Shown: positions 1 through 7,777 of the stretch, piece after piece
Layout of the letters: each line of letters opens with the position of its first letter
Position numbering within the stretch: the stretch's first letter is position 1
Source of the DNA: Anaerolinea sp.
GTDB lineage: Bacteria > Chloroflexota > Anaerolineae > Anaerolineales > Anaerolineaceae
Length of the DNA stretch: 64,000 bases
Assembly: GCA_029975055.1 (NCBI GenBank)
Contig: JARKPU010000005.1
Coordinates: 1 to 64,000 of the forward strand
Direction of reading: 5' to 3'
Translations under genes and position numbers: made by a program
The notes under the pieces: model-generated
What the model was told of the DNA's origin: nothing
Databases searched by the model: none
What the model saw: only the letters and a program-made list of their open reading frames with translations

Positions 1-59
1 GTGTGGGCTGGGGGCCGGCCCCCTGCGCACACCTGTTTTTCGGGTAACGCCCCATCCCT

Positions 60-165
60 TCACCCCACCTTGTCCATTTCTTTATTCACCGTGTAGTGCA
101 GACTCTCCGCGCGCAGGTCTGATAGCGCGTAGCACGGCCCATACGTGCTCGCCAGGGTCTTTCCG
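60..165 (-). pseudogene. Decayed 3' fragment of the chelatase VWA (ChlD-like) gene
   Basis: Read on the minus strand, this stretch encodes GPCYALSDLRAESLHYTVNK and then EMDKVG and a stop. That matches almost residue for residue the C-terminus of the intact chelatase VWA gene ending at 1090. Nucleotide identity is high over about 90 bases, then indels appear near 145-165 and the similarity fades. No upstream part of the gene remains on this side. It is a non-functional partial duplication; the SRPBCC gene lies between the fragment and the full copy. Confidence 0.75.
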
Positions 166-303
166 CAACCTGCTCCACGATACCAAATTAGCTGCATTTA
201 CGTTCTCCTGCTAACGTTAGCGCACAACTTAATAGGAAAATTTATAAGGGTATATACTCATCCTAACACCTTCTTCGGACGTTACAATTGAGGAGATTGG
301 GCC

Positions 304-921
304 ATGTGCATTATCATCTATAATGCTTCGGTCGAAGAACGCCGCCAGGCGATGCCGGGCGACTCGATTGTGCCAGATCCAATCTACATTGAGACCCGCG
401 CCCTCACCATCCACGCGCCGGTGGAGCGCGTCTGGCCCTGGCTGGCGCAGATGGGTTCCGGCCGCGCCGGGTGGTATGCCTTCGACTTCATCGATAATGA
501 CGGCACCCCGAGCGCCAAGTCGATCTTGCCAGAATTCCAGCATATCATGCCCGGAGATACCCTGCCCGCGTTGCCGGGGATGAAGGATATTTTCCATGTT
601 GAGGAAGTCGATCCTCCGTACCGTTTGATACTCACCGTCCCCGATGCAGACTCCAAGAGCCGCGTCAGCTGGGAGTTCCTCCTCAAGCCGCTTGAGGGCG
701 GGCACACCCGTCTGATCGAACGGGGCCGAATTTCACCCAACTGGCTGGCTGCCGATTCCCAGGAAAGCCCCACAAAACCGGGTCGAAAAACGTTGATCGA
801 GCATATTTACGGCCTGTTGGCGCGCCTTCCAATGCCGATCATGGTTGCAGCCGCGAGTTTCGGGCATGGCCTCATGGAAACCCGCCAGCTCCACGGCATC
901 AAGATCCGCGCGGAAATGTAG
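304..921 (+). CDS. SRPBCC (START/polyketide cyclase-like) family protein
   Basis: A 205-residue soluble protein of the SRPBCC ligand-binding fold. The N-terminal half carries the typical opening strand and helix (ALTIHAPVERVWPWLAQMG, then GRAGWYAFDFIDN), and the second half holds the antiparallel sheet ending in a long C-terminal helix. The ligand is unknown; members bind hydrophobic small molecules or act as cyclases or aromatase-like enzymes. The start at 304 is backed by GAGGAG at 290-295, eight bases upstream. The gene stands alone between a decayed chelatase fragment and the complete chelatase gene on the opposite strand, so it may have arrived with the rearrangement that made the partial duplication. 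Family assignment is good, function unassigned. Confidence 0.75.
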   Translation: MCIIIYNASVEERRQAMPGDSIVPDPIYIETRALTIHAPVERVWPWLAQMGSGRAGWYAFDFIDNDGTPSAKSILPEFQHIMPGDTLPALPGMKDIFHVEEVDPPYRLILTVPDADSKSRVSWEFLLKPLEGGHTRLIERGRISPNWLAADSQESPTKPGRKTLIEHIYGLLARLPMPIMVAAASFGHGLMETRQLHGIKIRAEM

Positions 922-1020
922 CTATTCAGCCGTCGCTCCGAAGGCCAGCTTAACCCTGATAGCCGCCCCTCGGGTTCCAAACGCCGAAAGGCCCACGGTT
1001 CTCCACTCGTTCTCCTCCAA

Positions 1021-1048
1021 AACGGGCCAGCCTTGCGGCTGACCCGTT
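1021..1048. terminator. Hairpin between convergent genes
   Basis: Twelve-base arms (AACGGGCCAGCC and GGCTGACCCGTT, one mismatch) around a TTGC loop lie between the SRPBCC gene and the 3' end of the chelatase gene. On the plus strand the stem is followed by a T-rich CGTTGTTGCT, so weak intrinsic termination is plausible. Confidence 0.5.
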
Positions 1049-1089
1049 CGTTGTTGCTCGCTTATGGTTGGCTATGCTACCCCACCACT

Positions 1090-2055
1090 TCACACAGCCT
1101 TATCCATTTCTTTCTTCACCGTGTAGTATAAACTCTCCGCGCGCAGGTCGGATAGCGCGTAGCACGGCCCCTTGAGGTGATCGGCCAGGTCTTGCGCCAG
1201 GCCCTGGTCGAAGGCGGCGTGCTCCATGTTGATCACCACGCTGTGGATGTTCTCCTCGGCGATGCGCTCGGCCACCCAGCGGGCCTCTTCCAGCGGCGGC
1301 AAATGGCCCATCGAGACGTTCCCCGCCCCGTCGGTCAGGACGATCAACAGCGGCAGCACATCGGGGTGAAGCAGCTTTTCGCGCCGCAGCACGCCGTAAG
1401 CCAGGTCCAGCCCGGCAGAGAGGGGCGTCTTGCCGCCCACGGGGATATCCTGCAGGGCGCGCTCGGCCAGCTGCACCGAGTTGGTGGGCGTGAGGATGAG
1501 CGTGGCCCGGTCGCGCTGGAAGGTGATCAGCCCCACGCGGTCGCGGCGCTGGTAGGCATCGTTGAGCAGCGAGAGGATGGCCCCCTTGGTGGCGATCATG
1601 CGCTCGGCCACCGCCATCGACCAGGAAGCATCCACCAGAAAGAGCACCAGGTTGGCGGCGCGCTTGACGCGCACCTTGCGCTGGTAATCGGCCGGGCGCA
1701 CGGCAAAGGCCACGCGGTTGCGGCGCTTGATATCCTCGCGCTGGCGCTGGAAGGGCGCCGCCGCGCGGATGGTGGCGTCGAAGGCCAGGTCGTCGCGCTT
1801 GCGCCCGGCCGGGCGCGCCATGATATAGCGCCCGCGCTTGCGGTCGGTGTAGGTGCGCGAACGCCTGCCGGCGTTGCGGCGCATCATCTTATCCAGGGGG
1901 GTATCCAGGCGGCGCGGCTCGAAGGACTCGCCCACCTTCACCTGCTTACCGCCGTCCCACCAGGTCTGGTTGCCCTGGTCGAAGATATCCTGGCGCGCAG
2001 GTTCGGTCTGGTTGGGCTGCTGGTCGGCCTCGCCCTGCTCGCCGTCAGTTACGTT
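1090..2055 (-). CDS. Chelatase medium-subunit VWA domain, reached by -1 frameshift from the upstream AAA+ ORF
   Basis: This frame encodes the acidic/Gln/Pro linker and C-terminal von Willebrand A domain of a ChlD/BchD-like (CobN-partner) chelatase medium subunit. The MIDAS metal site is visible as DASWSM, the GGKTPLS threonine and LTDGAGN. An Arg-rich stretch (GRRSRTYTDRKRGRY) precedes it, as in the family. No ATG or good start opens the frame: the first in-frame candidate is a GTG at 1941, inside conserved sequence, and the frame stays open upstream to the A-run at 2054-2062. The most economical reading is therefore a fusion of about 691 residues made by -1 slippage from the ATPase frame, the length of one-piece AAA-VWA cobaltochelatase proteins. 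It acts with a CobN/ChlH large subunit, not seen here, to insert Co or Mg into tetrapyrroles. Confidence 0.8.
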   Translation of the reverse strand, partial: NVTDGEQGEADQQPNQTEPARQDIFDQGNQTWWDGGKQVKVGESFEPRRLDTPLDKMMRRNAGRRSRTYTDRKRGRYIMARPAGRKRDDLAFDATIRAAAPFQRQREDIKRRNRVAFAVRPADYQRKVRVKRAANLVLFLVDASWSMAVAERMIATKGAILSLLNDAYQRRDRVGLITFQRDRATLILTPTNSVQLAERALQDIPVGGKTPLSAGLDLAYGVLRREKLLHPDVLPLLIVLTDGAGNVSMGHLPPLEEARWVAERIAEENIHSVVINMEHAAFDQGLAQDLADHLKGPCYALSDLRAESLYYTVKKEMDKAV

Positions 2056-3164
2056 TTTTTTTCTGCGCGGTCTTCCTGGACGGTGGTGTTGCTCTCGCGC
2101 GGCTCGCCCTGCGTGGCGCGGCCCTGGAGCTGCTCCAGGCGTTCGGCCAGCTCTTCCATCGTGGTGGAAGCCTGCTGGAAGGGCGAGTGCTTCAGGCGGT
2201 GCGGCAGGGCCAGTTCGGCGGCCAGCGCGATATCGCGCGCGTTGATCGCCGTGCGCCCCTCAAAAGCTGCCTGGGCGCGCGCCGCTTTCAAGATCACCAG
2301 GTCAGGCCGGTGCCCGTCCACGTTCAGCGAGGCGGTCAGCGAGGCAATCGAGAGCAGGTCGCGGCTGGTATAAGTGACCTTGCCGACCAGCTTCCGCCCG
2401 GCTTCGATCTGCTGGGTGAGTTCGTTTTCTTTCTCTTTCCACTGCGCCGAGAAGCCCTCGGGGTCGCTCTCGAAGGCCAGGTTGCGCTCCATGATCATCA
2501 CGCGCTCGCGCGCGTCGCGGATGCCGTGAATTTCCACCGAGAGGGCAAAGCGGTCCAGCAGCTGCGGGCGCAGGTCGCCTTCTTCGGGGTTCATCGTCCC
2601 CACCAGGATGAAGCGTGACGGGTGGCTGAAGGAAATGCCCTCGCGCTCGACGATGTTCATGCCCATCGCCGCCGCGTCCAGCAGCAGGTCCACCACGTGG
2701 TCGTCCAGCAGGTTGACTTCATCAATGTAGAGCAGCCCGCGGTTGGCGGCGGCCAGCACACCCGGCTCGAAATGCCGCTCGCCGCGCTGGATGGCGGCTT
2801 CGATATCCAGCGTGCCCACCACGCGGTCTTCGGTGGCCGAGACGGGCAGGTTGATGAAGGCAATCTGGCGCACGTGCGAAGGGAGCTGCTCCCCGCCGGC
2901 GGCGCGCTCGCGGCACTCGGTGCACCAGGTGGAGGGCGAATCTGGGTCGCAGCCGAAGCGGCAATCCGAGACGACCTTCACCCTCGGCAGCAGGGCCGCC
3001 AGGGCGCGCGCCGCGGTGGATTTGGCCGTACCGCGCTCGCCGCGGATCAAGACACCGCCGATGCGCGGGTCTACGGCGTTGAGGATCAGGCCCCGGCGCA
3101 TACGCTCCTGGCCGACAATGGCAGTGAATGGATAAATGGCTGGCATGCTGTCCTTGTCTGACAA
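2049..3164 (-). CDS. Magnesium/cobalt chelatase AAA+ ATPase subunit (ChlI/BchI-like)
   Basis: A 371-residue AAA+ ATPase that powers metal insertion into a tetrapyrrole. It shows Walker A GERGTAKST (about residues 42-50), four cysteines in CRFGC and WCTEC, Walker B LLYIDEVNLL (about 140-150), sensor-1 GTMNPEEG and the arginine-finger helix RPQLLDRF. The protein ends EDRAEKKT at the A-run, where the -1 frame continues into the VWA domain, so this product equals a free-standing small subunit and also forms the N-terminal part of the medium subunit. CobN-dependent cobalamin synthesis is the likelier pathway because no chlorophyll genes are nearby, but the large subunit is outside the window. The ATG at 3164 is followed closely by the conserved IVGQE motif, supporting the start. 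Confidence 0.88.
   Translation of the reverse strand: MSDKDSMPAIYPFTAIVGQERMRRGLILNAVDPRIGGVLIRGERGTAKSTAARALAALLPRVKVVSDCRFGCDPDSPSTWCTECRERAAGGEQLPSHVRQIAFINLPVSATEDRVVGTLDIEAAIQRGERHFEPGVLAAANRGLLYIDEVNLLDDHVVDLLLDAAAMGMNIVEREGISFSHPSRFILVGTMNPEEGDLRPQLLDRFALSVEIHGIRDARERVMIMERNLAFESDPEGFSAQWKEKENELTQQIEAGRKLVGKVTYTSRDLLSIASLTASLNVDGHRPDLVILKAARAQAAFEGRTAINARDIALAAELALPHRLKHSPFQQASTTMEELAERLEQLQGRATQGEPRESNTTVQEDRAEKKT
2055..2077 (-). other. Candidate programmed -1 ribosomal frameshift site
   Basis: On the minus strand nine consecutive A residues (2062-2054) read GAA AAA AAA ACG TAA in the ATPase frame. The heptamer A AAA AAA at 2061-2055 allows tandem -1 slippage, after which the frame continues AAC GTA ACT GAC into the VWA linker without a stop. 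An AGGA (2077-2074) lies 11 bases upstream of the run, the position where Shine-Dalgarno-like elements stimulate -1 shifting in dnaX. The zero-frame stop follows directly, so non-shifted ribosomes end with the ATPase domain alone. Confidence 0.7.
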
Positions 3165-3459
3165 ATCAATTAATCAAATTAAGTGTACCACGAATGAAGG
3201 CCCTCAACCACGGTGGATTGGCACATGCATAGGGCTTTCTCAGAGGCGGCATAGAACACTCACCCAGCCCTCTCTCAGAGGGGAAGGAACCTGTCCCCCT
3301 TCGCCCGCCTGTAGAAGGGCCGGGGATGAGGGCGCTATTTTAACGAATCGAACGCCATGCAGTTTTCAGCACGATGCAGGCGAATTTCCAGGCGGATTGT
3401 GCAGATTCCAGGTTTTTTTTGTACAATAAAGTATCAACCTGATCCCTTTCGGCGGGGCT
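3165..3459. repeat. Intergenic region with a REP-like half-palindromic repeat
   Basis: No gene is seen between the chelatase start and the next reading frame. At about 3260-3330 lies CACCCAGCCCTCTCTCAGAG followed later by AGAAGGGCCGGGGATGAGG, a pattern that recurs around 5041-5085, 32157-32245 and 59600-59640. A TACAAT -10-like box at 3422-3427 could serve the downstream gene. Confidence 0.5.
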
Positions 3460-3489
3460 ATGCTTGTAACAAACAGAAAGGGCCGTCCG

Positions 3490-4119
3490 ATGAGTCGTTT
3501 TCTCCGCCCGGCTGCACTCAGCCTGCTCCCGGCCGCCCTGCTGGCGGCGGCTCTCTTCTTCCTTCAGCCCGCAGCTTCGCTGCCCGCCCTCGGCCAGGCC
3601 GAGCTCCCCATCTATGGCTGGACGGTCTGCGGCGACGCCGGAATCGGCCCGGTGCCGGGCGTGGGAAACGTCCAGCGCGTGGATCTCTGCCAGGGCTCCG
3701 GCTGGGAGGTGCGAGCTTACTGCCTCGACCCAGGCAAGCCCGTGCCGGCGGTTGGCACCGTCTGCTCGATGGTCAATTCCACCGATTTCTGGTGCGGCGA
3801 CAGCGTGCAGCAACTGCGCGAGTTCCAGATCCTCCAAACCCCGGCGCCGCCCACCCCGGCCCCTTCGGCCACGCCCATCACGCCGCAGCCCAGCCTCACG
3901 CCGCAGCCCCCAACGGCCACCTCTGCCCCGCCCACGCCCAACGCCCCGGCTCCTTCGGCCACCCCGCAGCCCACGCTCTTTGTGCGCCCGCGCCCCGGCG
4001 GGCCCGGCAACCTGCTGGTGGTGCTTTCTGCCGCCACCATCGCCTGGGGAGCGGTCATCCTCGGCGCGGCGATTCTGCTGCTGCGCCGCCGGTCTGGCAA
4101 CCCCGGGCACGGCCGATGA
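3490..4119 (+). CDS. Secreted or membrane-anchored protein with Pro/Thr linker and C-terminal membrane helix
   Basis: About 209 residues with no recognised family. The N-terminus is a signal-like segment (AALSLLPAALLAAALFFLQPAA). A small extracytoplasmic part with six cysteines follows, then a Pro/Ala/Thr linker of about 50 residues, and a C-terminal membrane helix (LLVVLSAATIAWGAVILGAAI) ending in Arg residues. This is the layout of a surface-exposed, C-terminally anchored domain. The start at 3490 is chosen over an in-frame ATG at 3460 because AAAGG lies 8-9 bases upstream of it. The stop overlaps the next start as ATGA (4116-4119), so the two genes are probably translationally coupled and work together. 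Confidence 0.6.
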   Translation: MSRFLRPAALSLLPAALLAAALFFLQPAASLPALGQAELPIYGWTVCGDAGIGPVPGVGNVQRVDLCQGSGWEVRAYCLDPGKPVPAVGTVCSMVNSTDFWCGDSVQQLREFQILQTPAPPTPAPSATPITPQPSLTPQPPTATSAPPTPNAPAPSATPQPTLFVRPRPGGPGNLLVVLSAATIAWGAVILGAAILLLRRRSGNPGHGR

Positions 4120-4979
4120 GCCCGGCAAGGCGCCACCGGCGCATCCTACCGCGTGAACCGGCCTGGCTGCTGGCCGGGCTGGGCGCGCTGCTGATCGTCG
4201 CCGGGCTTTCCGGCTTCATCCGCTTCGCATCGGCGGCATCGGGCGCGCCAGGCGGCAGCTTTACGGCGGCTACACGCACACCCTTCGCCGCGCCGCCTTC
4301 GCCCACCCCCACACCCTTCCGCGCCCAGCCGCCCACCTCCACACCGCTGCCTACCACCACCCCAACCCCTTCGCCCACCCCGCAGCGCCCTCACTTTGCC
4401 GTCCGCCTGGTTGATGGCCTTGGACGGCCCGCGCAGATCCGCATCCTCCCGCCTGCGGACGTGGGCGGCGGTCGCGAGATCGAACTCAGCTTTGCCCCCG
4501 CCTCCGACTGCCCCTTTGGCAACGGCACCGCCTGCATCAGCCGCCACCGCTCCGGGCAGGTGATCCTCCTCACCGTACACTCCGGCCTCACCGGGCAGGC
4601 CGAAGCCTTCCGCCGGGCCGTGGAAGGCACCGGGCTGGATTCAGCCATCTTCTCGCTGGAACGCATCGGCGCCAACCTCACCGCGCTGCAGGGCGCGCCG
4701 GTCACCCTCCAGGTCGGCGCGGATTCGCTGGACGGGCTGGAGCTTGCGGCCGTGGCGCGCATCCCGCCCGCCAGGCTGGAGGACTACTTCAACCTGCCGT
4801 TCGATGATGCCCTCGCGCTGGCCGCCCAATCCGACCCGGCCGTTGCCGCCGCGCTGGCCTCGGGCGAGAACCTGCTCGTCTTCGAGGCCTGCGGCTGGGT
4901 GGTGCCCGGCGAGGGCTGGGCGCCGGGCGTCACCTCCACCACCGGCTCGATCTACCTGGGCTTTATTCGGGATCGTTAG
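4116..4979 (+). CDS. Membrane-anchored extracytoplasmic protein, possibly sortase-like
   Basis: A 287-residue protein with one N-terminal membrane helix (PAWLLAGLGALLIVAGLSGFI), a Thr/Pro/Ser linker (about residues 55-90) and a globular domain. The domain contains a strand ending VHSG, a loop and strand (LTALQGAPVTLQV), then LLVFEACGW and a final strand ending GFIRDR. His before the first motif, Cys in the late strand and Arg near the end are in the order used by sortase-like transpeptidases, but the canonical TLxTC is absent, so this is only a suggestion. It overlaps the preceding surface-protein gene by four bases, which suggests a joint envelope function. Confidence 0.55.
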   Translation: MSPARRHRRILPREPAWLLAGLGALLIVAGLSGFIRFASAASGAPGGSFTAATRTPFAAPPSPTPTPFRAQPPTSTPLPTTTPTPSPTPQRPHFAVRLVDGLGRPAQIRILPPADVGGGREIELSFAPASDCPFGNGTACISRHRSGQVILLTVHSGLTGQAEAFRRAVEGTGLDSAIFSLERIGANLTALQGAPVTLQVGADSLDGLELAAVARIPPARLEDYFNLPFDDALALAAQSDPAVAAALASGENLLVFEACGWVVPGEGWAPGVTSTTGSIYLGFIRDR

Positions 4980-5100
4980 CCCGCCTCGCTTCCAACCTGA
5001 AAGGGATGGCCGGCATTCGACGGCCATCCCTTTCTCTATATTCCTCCTTCTCCCGCCGAGAGAAGGGCCAGGGGATGAGGGGCTTACGACAGAGCTTCAA

Positions 5101-5142
5101 TTTTTGTGTAAATTGTGGGGCAAGCCCCACAAATTACACAAA
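5101..5142. terminator. Strong bidirectional terminator hairpin
   Basis: Arms of 20-21 bases (TTTTTGTGTAAATTGTGGGG and its near-perfect complement) flank a two-base loop, with T-rich and A-rich outer ends. It sits between the convergent 4116-4979 gene and the beta-mannosidase gene and can stop transcription from both sides. A REP-like repeat lies just upstream at 5041-5085. Confidence 0.7.
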
Positions 5143-5160
5143 AAGATACACACGATCGGC

Positions 5161-7653
5161 TTACGTGTATGACTCGTACAGCGAGCGCACGCGCAGCGCC
5201 TTCTTCACCCTGGCCAGGCTCCAACCTGCCGGGATGGGGCAGGTCACCCGCACCTTCCACCCGGCGGGAACATCCACATAATTATCGCTGAAGACCGTGT
5301 CCGCCCCCTCCAGCTTGAGTTCCACGAAGCGCGCGAGCGACCGGGCGCCGATCTCAAAAACTGCCAGCCTGCCCTCTTTGCGCACCTCCACCGCAAGCTG
5401 CGGGTCCTTCAGCTCCAGGTGCTTGTTGGGCACAAAGGTCGCCAAACTGCTGGAGACCTGCTCCCCGCCCTGGAAGAGCTGCGCCAGGAAGACCAGCTCG
5501 CGCCTGCGCGCCGGGCTGCTCTCCACATCTGCCGCGAAGTCCAGCGAGCAGGCCAGGGCTGAGGCCAGCGCCGGAACCTTCACCCCGGCCTCGCCAGAGC
5601 GCACCACCTCGCCGCCGAGCGTGAGCAGCTGCCAGCGCACCGTCCCTTCCCAGGGCGCGTTCACATCGCTGGTCACGTGCACGTCCATGCGCGGGGGGGC
5701 ATCTTCGATCGAAAGCAGCACCGGCGCATAGAAGCGTTTGGCCGCGTAGTGCAGCGCCTTCCAGCGCCCGTAGTAATCGATGCTCGACCAGGAAGCCACC
5801 GGCCAGCAGTCGTTAAGCTGCCAGATGAGCGTGCCGCTGACGCGGTGCTTGTTGCGCCGCCAGTGCTCCACCCCGTAGCGGATGCCCTCGGCCTGCAGCA
5901 CCATGCTCAGGTAGCTCAGCGCGGCGAAGTCCTTGGGCATGCGGAAGGTATCCGTCATCTGGCCGATCATCAAGCCGTTGCCGTTGCCGCTGCGCTGGTG
6001 GTGCTCCATGATGTACGAAGTCATGTTCCAGTCTTTCGGCTCGGCGTAAGTGGCGATCGTCTCCAAAGGCGGCAGCGACTGGAAGCCAAACTCGCTCATA
6101 AAGCGCGGGTACTGCTGGCGGTAGGCCGTGAAGGGCTTGCGGCCGTGCCACACATCCCAGTAGTGCATGTCGCCGCGCTCGGCGCTGTTGGGCTTTTCGA
6201 ACGGCACATTGGAAGAAGCCGAGCTGGGCCAGTAGAAATGGTCGGGGTCGAGCTCCGCCACCCATTCCGGCAGGGTATGGTAGAAGAAGCGCTCGTAGGC
6301 CGCGCGCTCCAGCACGCGCAGCGGGTCCTCGGGGCGTGTCCAGCCCCAATCGGCCCAGCCCTGTTCCATCTCGTTGTTGCCGCACCACAGCGCCAGGCAG
6401 GCGCGGTGACGCAGGCGGCGCACATTATCCACCACCTCATGGCGAATGTTTTCGATGAACGCGTCTTCGTCGTGCGGGTAAATGTAACAGGCGAACATGA
6501 AATCATGCCAGAGCAGGATGCCGTAGCGGTCGCACAGGTCGTAGAAGCGCTCGTCCTCATAGAACCCGCCGCCCCAAATGCGCAGCATGTTCTGGTGCGC
6601 CTCGGCCGCCGAGCGGATGAGATGCTCGTAGCGCTCCTGCGTCATGCGCGTGGGGAAGGAGTCGGCGGGGATCCAGTCGGAGCCTTTCATGAAGACCGGC
6701 ACGCCGTTGACCACGAAGGTGAAGGACTGCCCCCACTCGTCCGGCCCCTGGCGCACCTCCACCGTGCGCAGGCCCACCTGGAAGGTTTTCACATCCTGCG
6801 CCTCGCCGCCGGCTTCGAGGGTGACTTCCACCTTGTAGAGCGGCTGCGCGCCGTAGCCGTTCGGCCACCACAGCTCGGGCTTCTTCACCGCCACGCTCAC
6901 AGCGGCCTTCCCGCCCGCCAGCGGTGCCGAAGCCTCGAAGCGCTTCTTCCCGTTCGGGCTCGTCACAACCATCCTGACCGAAAGCGGCGCAGCATCCCAG
7001 CTTTCGGCCTGCACCGAGGCCGAAAGCGTCACGCCGTTCTTGCCGTGCTGCTGGCGCACGTGCACATCCTCCAGCCGGGCGTGGGCGTAACCTTCCAGGC
7101 GCAGGTCGCGCCAGATGCCGACTGGCGGGAGCATGGGGCCCCAATCCCAGCCAAAGTGGCAGGGCGCTTTGCGCACGAACACCCCGCCCTCCAGTGACAT
7201 GCCGCTCTTGGGCGTGAGGGGCTTCTCGGCGTTGCGCGCCGCGCAGTAATTCACCGCCGAGGCGAAGGTGACGAGCAGCTCGTTCCGGCCCGCCTTCAGC
7301 AGGCCGGCCACGTCCCAACGGTAGGTGCGGAACATGTTCTCGGCCTTGCCAAGCAGCGTGCCGTTGAGGCGCACCTCGGCCAGTGTATCCAGCCCGTCTG
7401 CCACCAGGAAGAGGTGCGCCGCCGCGAGCGCCTGGGCCGAAGGCTCGAAAATGCCGCGGTACTCCCAATCGGCCTGGGCCACCCACTGCACGGCGATTTC
7501 ATTATCGCCAACAAACGGGTCTGGGATGCGCTCAAGCGCCAGCAGGTCGGTATGCGCCCCGCCGGGGACGCTGGCGTGCATCCAGGCTTGCTCGCCGCGC
7601 CGGCGAAAGGCCCACTGCGCTCCGGCAGCGGAGGTGATCGATTGTTGGATCAT
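5161..7653 (-). CDS. Beta-mannosidase, glycoside hydrolase family 2
   Basis: An 830-residue GH2 enzyme hydrolysing beta-mannosides, the last step of mannan or N-glycan-core breakdown. The order is a sugar-binding jelly-roll domain (about 1-180, with HFGWDWGPMLPP), an immunoglobulin-like domain, a TIM barrel (about 290-600) and C-terminal beta domains. The acid/base Glu is in ALWCGNNE, and the nucleophile Glu is in RFMSEFGFQSLP. RIWGGGFYE and the WQLNDCWPV motif near the barrel end are typical of beta-mannosidases rather than beta-galactosidases. No signal peptide is seen, so it is probably cytoplasmic and acts on imported oligosaccharides. It is divergent from the MarR regulator, whose operator lies in the shared 124-base gap. 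Confidence 0.9.
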   Translation of the reverse strand: MIQQSITSAAGAQWAFRRRGEQAWMHASVPGGAHTDLLALERIPDPFVGDNEIAVQWVAQADWEYRGIFEPSAQALAAAHLFLVADGLDTLAEVRLNGTLLGKAENMFRTYRWDVAGLLKAGRNELLVTFASAVNYCAARNAEKPLTPKSGMSLEGGVFVRKAPCHFGWDWGPMLPPVGIWRDLRLEGYAHARLEDVHVRQQHGKNGVTLSASVQAESWDAAPLSVRMVVTSPNGKKRFEASAPLAGGKAAVSVAVKKPELWWPNGYGAQPLYKVEVTLEAGGEAQDVKTFQVGLRTVEVRQGPDEWGQSFTFVVNGVPVFMKGSDWIPADSFPTRMTQERYEHLIRSAAEAHQNMLRIWGGGFYEDERFYDLCDRYGILLWHDFMFACYIYPHDEDAFIENIRHEVVDNVRRLRHRACLALWCGNNEMEQGWADWGWTRPEDPLRVLERAAYERFFYHTLPEWVAELDPDHFYWPSSASSNVPFEKPNSAERGDMHYWDVWHGRKPFTAYRQQYPRFMSEFGFQSLPPLETIATYAEPKDWNMTSYIMEHHQRSGNGNGLMIGQMTDTFRMPKDFAALSYLSMVLQAEGIRYGVEHWRRNKHRVSGTLIWQLNDCWPVASWSSIDYYGRWKALHYAAKRFYAPVLLSIEDAPPRMDVHVTSDVNAPWEGTVRWQLLTLGGEVVRSGEAGVKVPALASALACSLDFAADVESSPARRRELVFLAQLFQGGEQVSSSLATFVPNKHLELKDPQLAVEVRKEGRLAVFEIGARSLARFVELKLEGADTVFSDNYVDVPAGWKVRVTCPIPAGWSLARVKKALRVRSLYESYT

Positions 7654-7714
7654 GGAATGGAGGGGAGGTCCTTTCGTGAAGATTGTTCAGGTGATTCTAC
7701 ATCAAAATTCCCCC

Positions 7715-7743
7715 TTGACAAAACGGCGGGAGCGCGATATTAT
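7715..7743 (+). promoter_or_regulatory. Sigma-70-type promoter of the marR-yceI operon
   Basis: TTGACA at 7715-7720 and TATTAT at 7738-7743 are separated by exactly 17 bases. The predicted start near 7750 falls within the palindromic operator that follows. Confidence 0.7.
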
Positions 7744-7747
7744 TTCG

Positions 7748-7766
7748 ATATCAAATGATTTGATAT
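7748..7766. promoter_or_regulatory. Palindromic operator, probably for the adjacent MarR protein
   Basis: ATATCAAATGATTTGATAT is a perfect 9-1-9 inverted repeat. It starts five bases after the -10 box and ends just before the GGAG ribosome site of marR. Position and symmetry fit autorepression by the MarR dimer. Confidence 0.65.
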
Positions 7767-7777
7767 GGAGATTCTTG

